Part shown: positions 13,933 to 15,794 of the stretch, one piece after another
Layout: each line of letters opens with the position of its first letter
Numbering within the stretch: the stretch's first letter is position 1
Origin: PALSA-1196 sp036833805
GTDB taxonomy: Bacteria; Pseudomonadota; Gammaproteobacteria; Steroidobacterales; Steroidobacteraceae
Direction of reading: 5' to 3'
DNA length: 15,794 nucleotides
Assembly: GCA_036833805.1 (NCBI GenBank)
Contig: DAITPA010000043.1
Span: forward strand, 1 to 15,794
Program-made: the position numbers and the translations under genes
Notes under the pieces: model-generated
The model's input: only the letters and a program-made list of their open reading frames with translations
Database searches by the model: none
What the model was told of the DNA's origin: nothing

Positions 13933-15794
13933 ATGCGTGGCGCTGACTTTCGCGGATGGCCGCTCGCGCTTGGCGTCCTGTTAGCGATGATGGCCGCAGC
14001 CGCGGGCCGCGTGCGCGCGGCATCCGAAAGCACCCCAGCCCCCAAAGCCGTGACCCTCAATGTCGGCTCGTTGACTTTGCGGCCTTGCCGCACACCGACG
14101 TGCTGGCGCGGGACGCTCGCCCGTCCGATTGATCCGTCGGGCGCTGTTGCCGGAACCCTGTCCGTGTACTTCGAGTACTACCCGCACTTAGCATCCGGTA
14201 AGTCGCTTGGCGTGCTGGTCGCAACCGAAGGTGGTCCGGGCTATCCAGCCACTGAGTCGCGCGATGAGTACCTCGCGCTCTTCCGGCCACTCCTTGGGCA
14301 GCGCGATCTCGTCATCATGGACAATCGCGGCACCGGTAAGTCTGGCGCGGTGGATTGCCCTAAATTACAGACGGCGCCGGCCATCACGGAGGAGAACGTG
14401 GGCGCATGTGGCGAGGCGCTCGGCGCAAAAGCGGCACTTTTCAGCAGCGCCTTGGCCGCCGACGATCTTGCCGCGATTCTCGAGGCGCTTGCCGCAGGAC
14501 CGATCGATCTCTACGGGGACTCGTACGGAACGTACTTCGAACAGGTGTTTGCGCTGCGCCATCCGCACCAGCTGCGCTCAATCGTGCTCGACGGCGCTTA
14601 TCCGCTTGATGGACCGGACTATGCGTGGTACCCGACCTATGCGCCTGCCATGCGCGATAAATTTAACATCGCCTGTCGGCGCTTCGAGGGCTGCAGTCAA
14701 CTTCCCGGCGACTCGCTTGCCCACATCGCGCCGGCGCTCGCGCTGCTGCGCAGCGCTCCCTTTAAGGCCCAGGCCCGTGACGCGGACGGCAAGGTCAGAA
14801 GCTTTACAGCGAACGCGCCGCTTCTTGCGACGGTCATGTTTGGCAGCGCGCCGGCCTACGCGACCGTGCGCGAGCTTGACGCAGCCGCGCGTGCGTTCGT
14901 CGCCGGGGACCGCGCACCCTTGTTGCGGCTGATGGCCGAGACTCTCGTCGGCGTGGAATCGCGCGATGCAACCGAAGCTCCCGCGAAGTTCAGCGCCGGC
15001 CTCGCAGCAGCCGTCATGTGCCAGGACGCGCCGCAGATCTTTGACATGAATCTTGCGCCCGCGCGCCGGATCGCCGATCGGGATGAGGCGATCGCGCATC
15101 GCAGGCTTGGGGCTGCCGGCACGTACGCGCCGTTTACCATCGATGAGTATCGCGGCATGCCGCTCGACTACAGCTTCATCGATGAATGTGTCAGGTGGCC
15201 AGTCTCGCCGGTGGCACATCCCGCCTCGCGGCTCGTGCCCGCGAACGCCGCGTACCCCGACATTCCGGCACTTATTATCTCGGGCGAGCTCGACAACATG
15301 ACAACCATCGCCGACGGCGCGGCGGTCGCCAAGCACTTTCTGCGGGGTCGTCAGCTTATCGTCGCCAACAGCTTCCATGTCAACGCGCTGCCCCATGCAC
15401 GCAGCGACTGCGCGGCAGAGATTGTCAGGCACTTCGTGCAGATGTTGGATCCGGGAGACACGCGCTGTACGCTTGAAGTGCCAGAAGTACGCTTGGTGCC
15501 CGAATTTGCCCGCCACGTGCATGAACTCGCGCCGGCGCGAGCTCTGCCGGGTAATGCGGCGAACGAGGAGCAGTTGCGGGCCGTCGCCGCCGCGGTGCAG
15601 ACGGCGGGGGATGTCATCGCACGCCTCGCATCCAACTCAGGCGAAGGGGTAGGGCTGCGCGGCGGCGCGTTCAAATTCCGTGCGACCGAGGCGCGATACC
15701 AACTGACACTGCACGACGTGCGCTGGACGGAGGATCTAGCGGTCTCCGGCCGTCTTAGTTGGCAGCCCCGCAGCGGCAGCGAAGAGGCGTGGTT
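13933..15794 (+). CDS. Secreted serine alpha/beta hydrolase (TAP/prolyl-aminopeptidase-like), 3' end missing
   Basis: Open frame running off the right edge, at least 620 residues. The ATG at 13933 gives a clean signal peptide (basic MRGADFR, hydrophobic core, GRVRA before ASES); in-frame ATGs at 13849, 13915 and 13918 are alternatives. An alpha/beta hydrolase domain spans about residues 70-520. The catalytic residues are S197 in YGDSYGTYFEQ (GxSxG), D454 in ISGELDNMT and H482 in ANSFHVNALPH. EGGPGYP (99-105) forms the oxyanion region with Glu where proline iminopeptidases have His (HGGPG). A cap region with several cysteines (C248, C254, C363, C419) suggests disulfides. After about residue 540 comes a further, probably beta-rich domain (GLRGGAFKF...LTLHDVRWTEDLAVSGRLSW). 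Likely an exported peptidase or esterase acting on small peptides or esters; the substrate is unknown. No operon partner is visible. Confidence 0.85.
   Translation, partial: MRGADFRGWPLALGVLLAMMAAAAGRVRAASESTPAPKAVTLNVGSLTLRPCRTPTCWRGTLARPIDPSGAVAGTLSVYFEYYPHLASGKSLGVLVATEGGPGYPATESRDEYLALFRPLLGQRDLVIMDNRGTGKSGAVDCPKLQTAPAITEENVGACGEALGAKAALFSSALAADDLAAILEALAAGPIDLYGDSYGTYFEQVFALRHPHQLRSIVLDGAYPLDGPDYAWYPTYAPAMRDKFNIACRRFEGCSQLPGDSLAHIAPALALLRSAPFKAQARDADGKVRSFTANAPLLATVMFGSAPAYATVRELDAAARAFVAGDRAPLLRLMAETLVGVESRDATEAPAKFSAGLAAAVMCQDAPQIFDMNLAPARRIADRDEAIAHRRLGAAGTYAPFTIDEYRGMPLDYSFIDECVRWPVSPVAHPASRLVPANAAYPDIPALIISGELDNMTTIADGAAVAKHFLRGRQLIVANSFHVNALPHARSDCAAEIVRHFVQMLDPGDTRCTLEVPEVRLVPEFARHVHELAPARALPGNAANEEQLRAVAAAVQTAGDVIARLASNSGEGVGLRGGAFKFRATEARYQLTLHDVRWTEDLAVSGRLSWQPRSGSEEAW

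Noticed and set aside
14578..15522. 314-codon minus-strand open frame inside the alpha/beta hydrolase gene
   Set aside because: The plus-strand frame contains the complete Ser-Asp-His triad. The minus frame is Arg/His-rich without motifs, so it is a mirror of codon bias.
1..15794. Mobile element, phage, CRISPR or defence system
   Set aside because: No transposase, integrase, terminal inverted repeats, direct-repeat array or nuclease/helicase motifs were found; the decay zone at 5782-7574 has no insertion-sequence remnant.

Overview
The window is GC-rich, densely coded bacterial DNA, almost certainly from a Gram-negative proteobacterium. A MipA/OmpV outer-membrane protein, a DUF2147 secreted protein, Sec signal peptides and Shine-Dalgarno sites all fit that. 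A soil or freshwater gammaproteobacterium of the Nevskiales/Steroidobacter type is my guess; there is no rRNA, tRNA or marker gene to confirm it. I see no intact mobile element, CRISPR array, RNA gene or replication origin.

Left part (1-5740): a cytoplasmic thioredoxin-fold protein on the minus strand, an MFS transporter on the plus strand, then a minus-strand pair made of a Cys/Met-metabolism PLP enzyme and an EamA-type transporter joined by a 4-nt overlap. Divergent from that pair is a MipA/OmpV outer-membrane protein gene, closed by a clear stem-loop terminator.

Middle part (5740-7830): a zone of decay. It holds the C-terminal remnant of a secreted protein (with a 12-bp tandem duplication), an intact DUF2147 gene, and an aldo/keto reductase pseudogene with two frameshifts and an internal in-frame deletion.

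Central operon (7832-12470): three plus-strand genes, each overlapping the next by 4 nt. They encode a trimethylamine-dehydrogenase-like FMN/4Fe-4S/FAD enzyme, a Rieske non-haem iron oxygenase of the glycine betaine/stachydrine/carnitine type, and an MFS transporter. The simplest reading is uptake of a quaternary ammonium compound (a betaine), oxidative removal of its first N-methyl group by the Rieske enzyme, and further demethylation of the tertiary amine by the flavoprotein. The substrate is unknown. Several active-site positions differ from classical trimethylamine dehydrogenase, and no Rieske reductase is encoded here. This is the most interesting system in the window.

Right part (12478-15794): a periplasmic alkaline-phosphatase-superfamily hydrolase on the minus strand, converging on the operon with only 7 nt between stop codons, and a secreted serine alpha/beta hydrolase (TAP/prolyl-aminopeptidase-like) on the plus strand that runs off the right edge.
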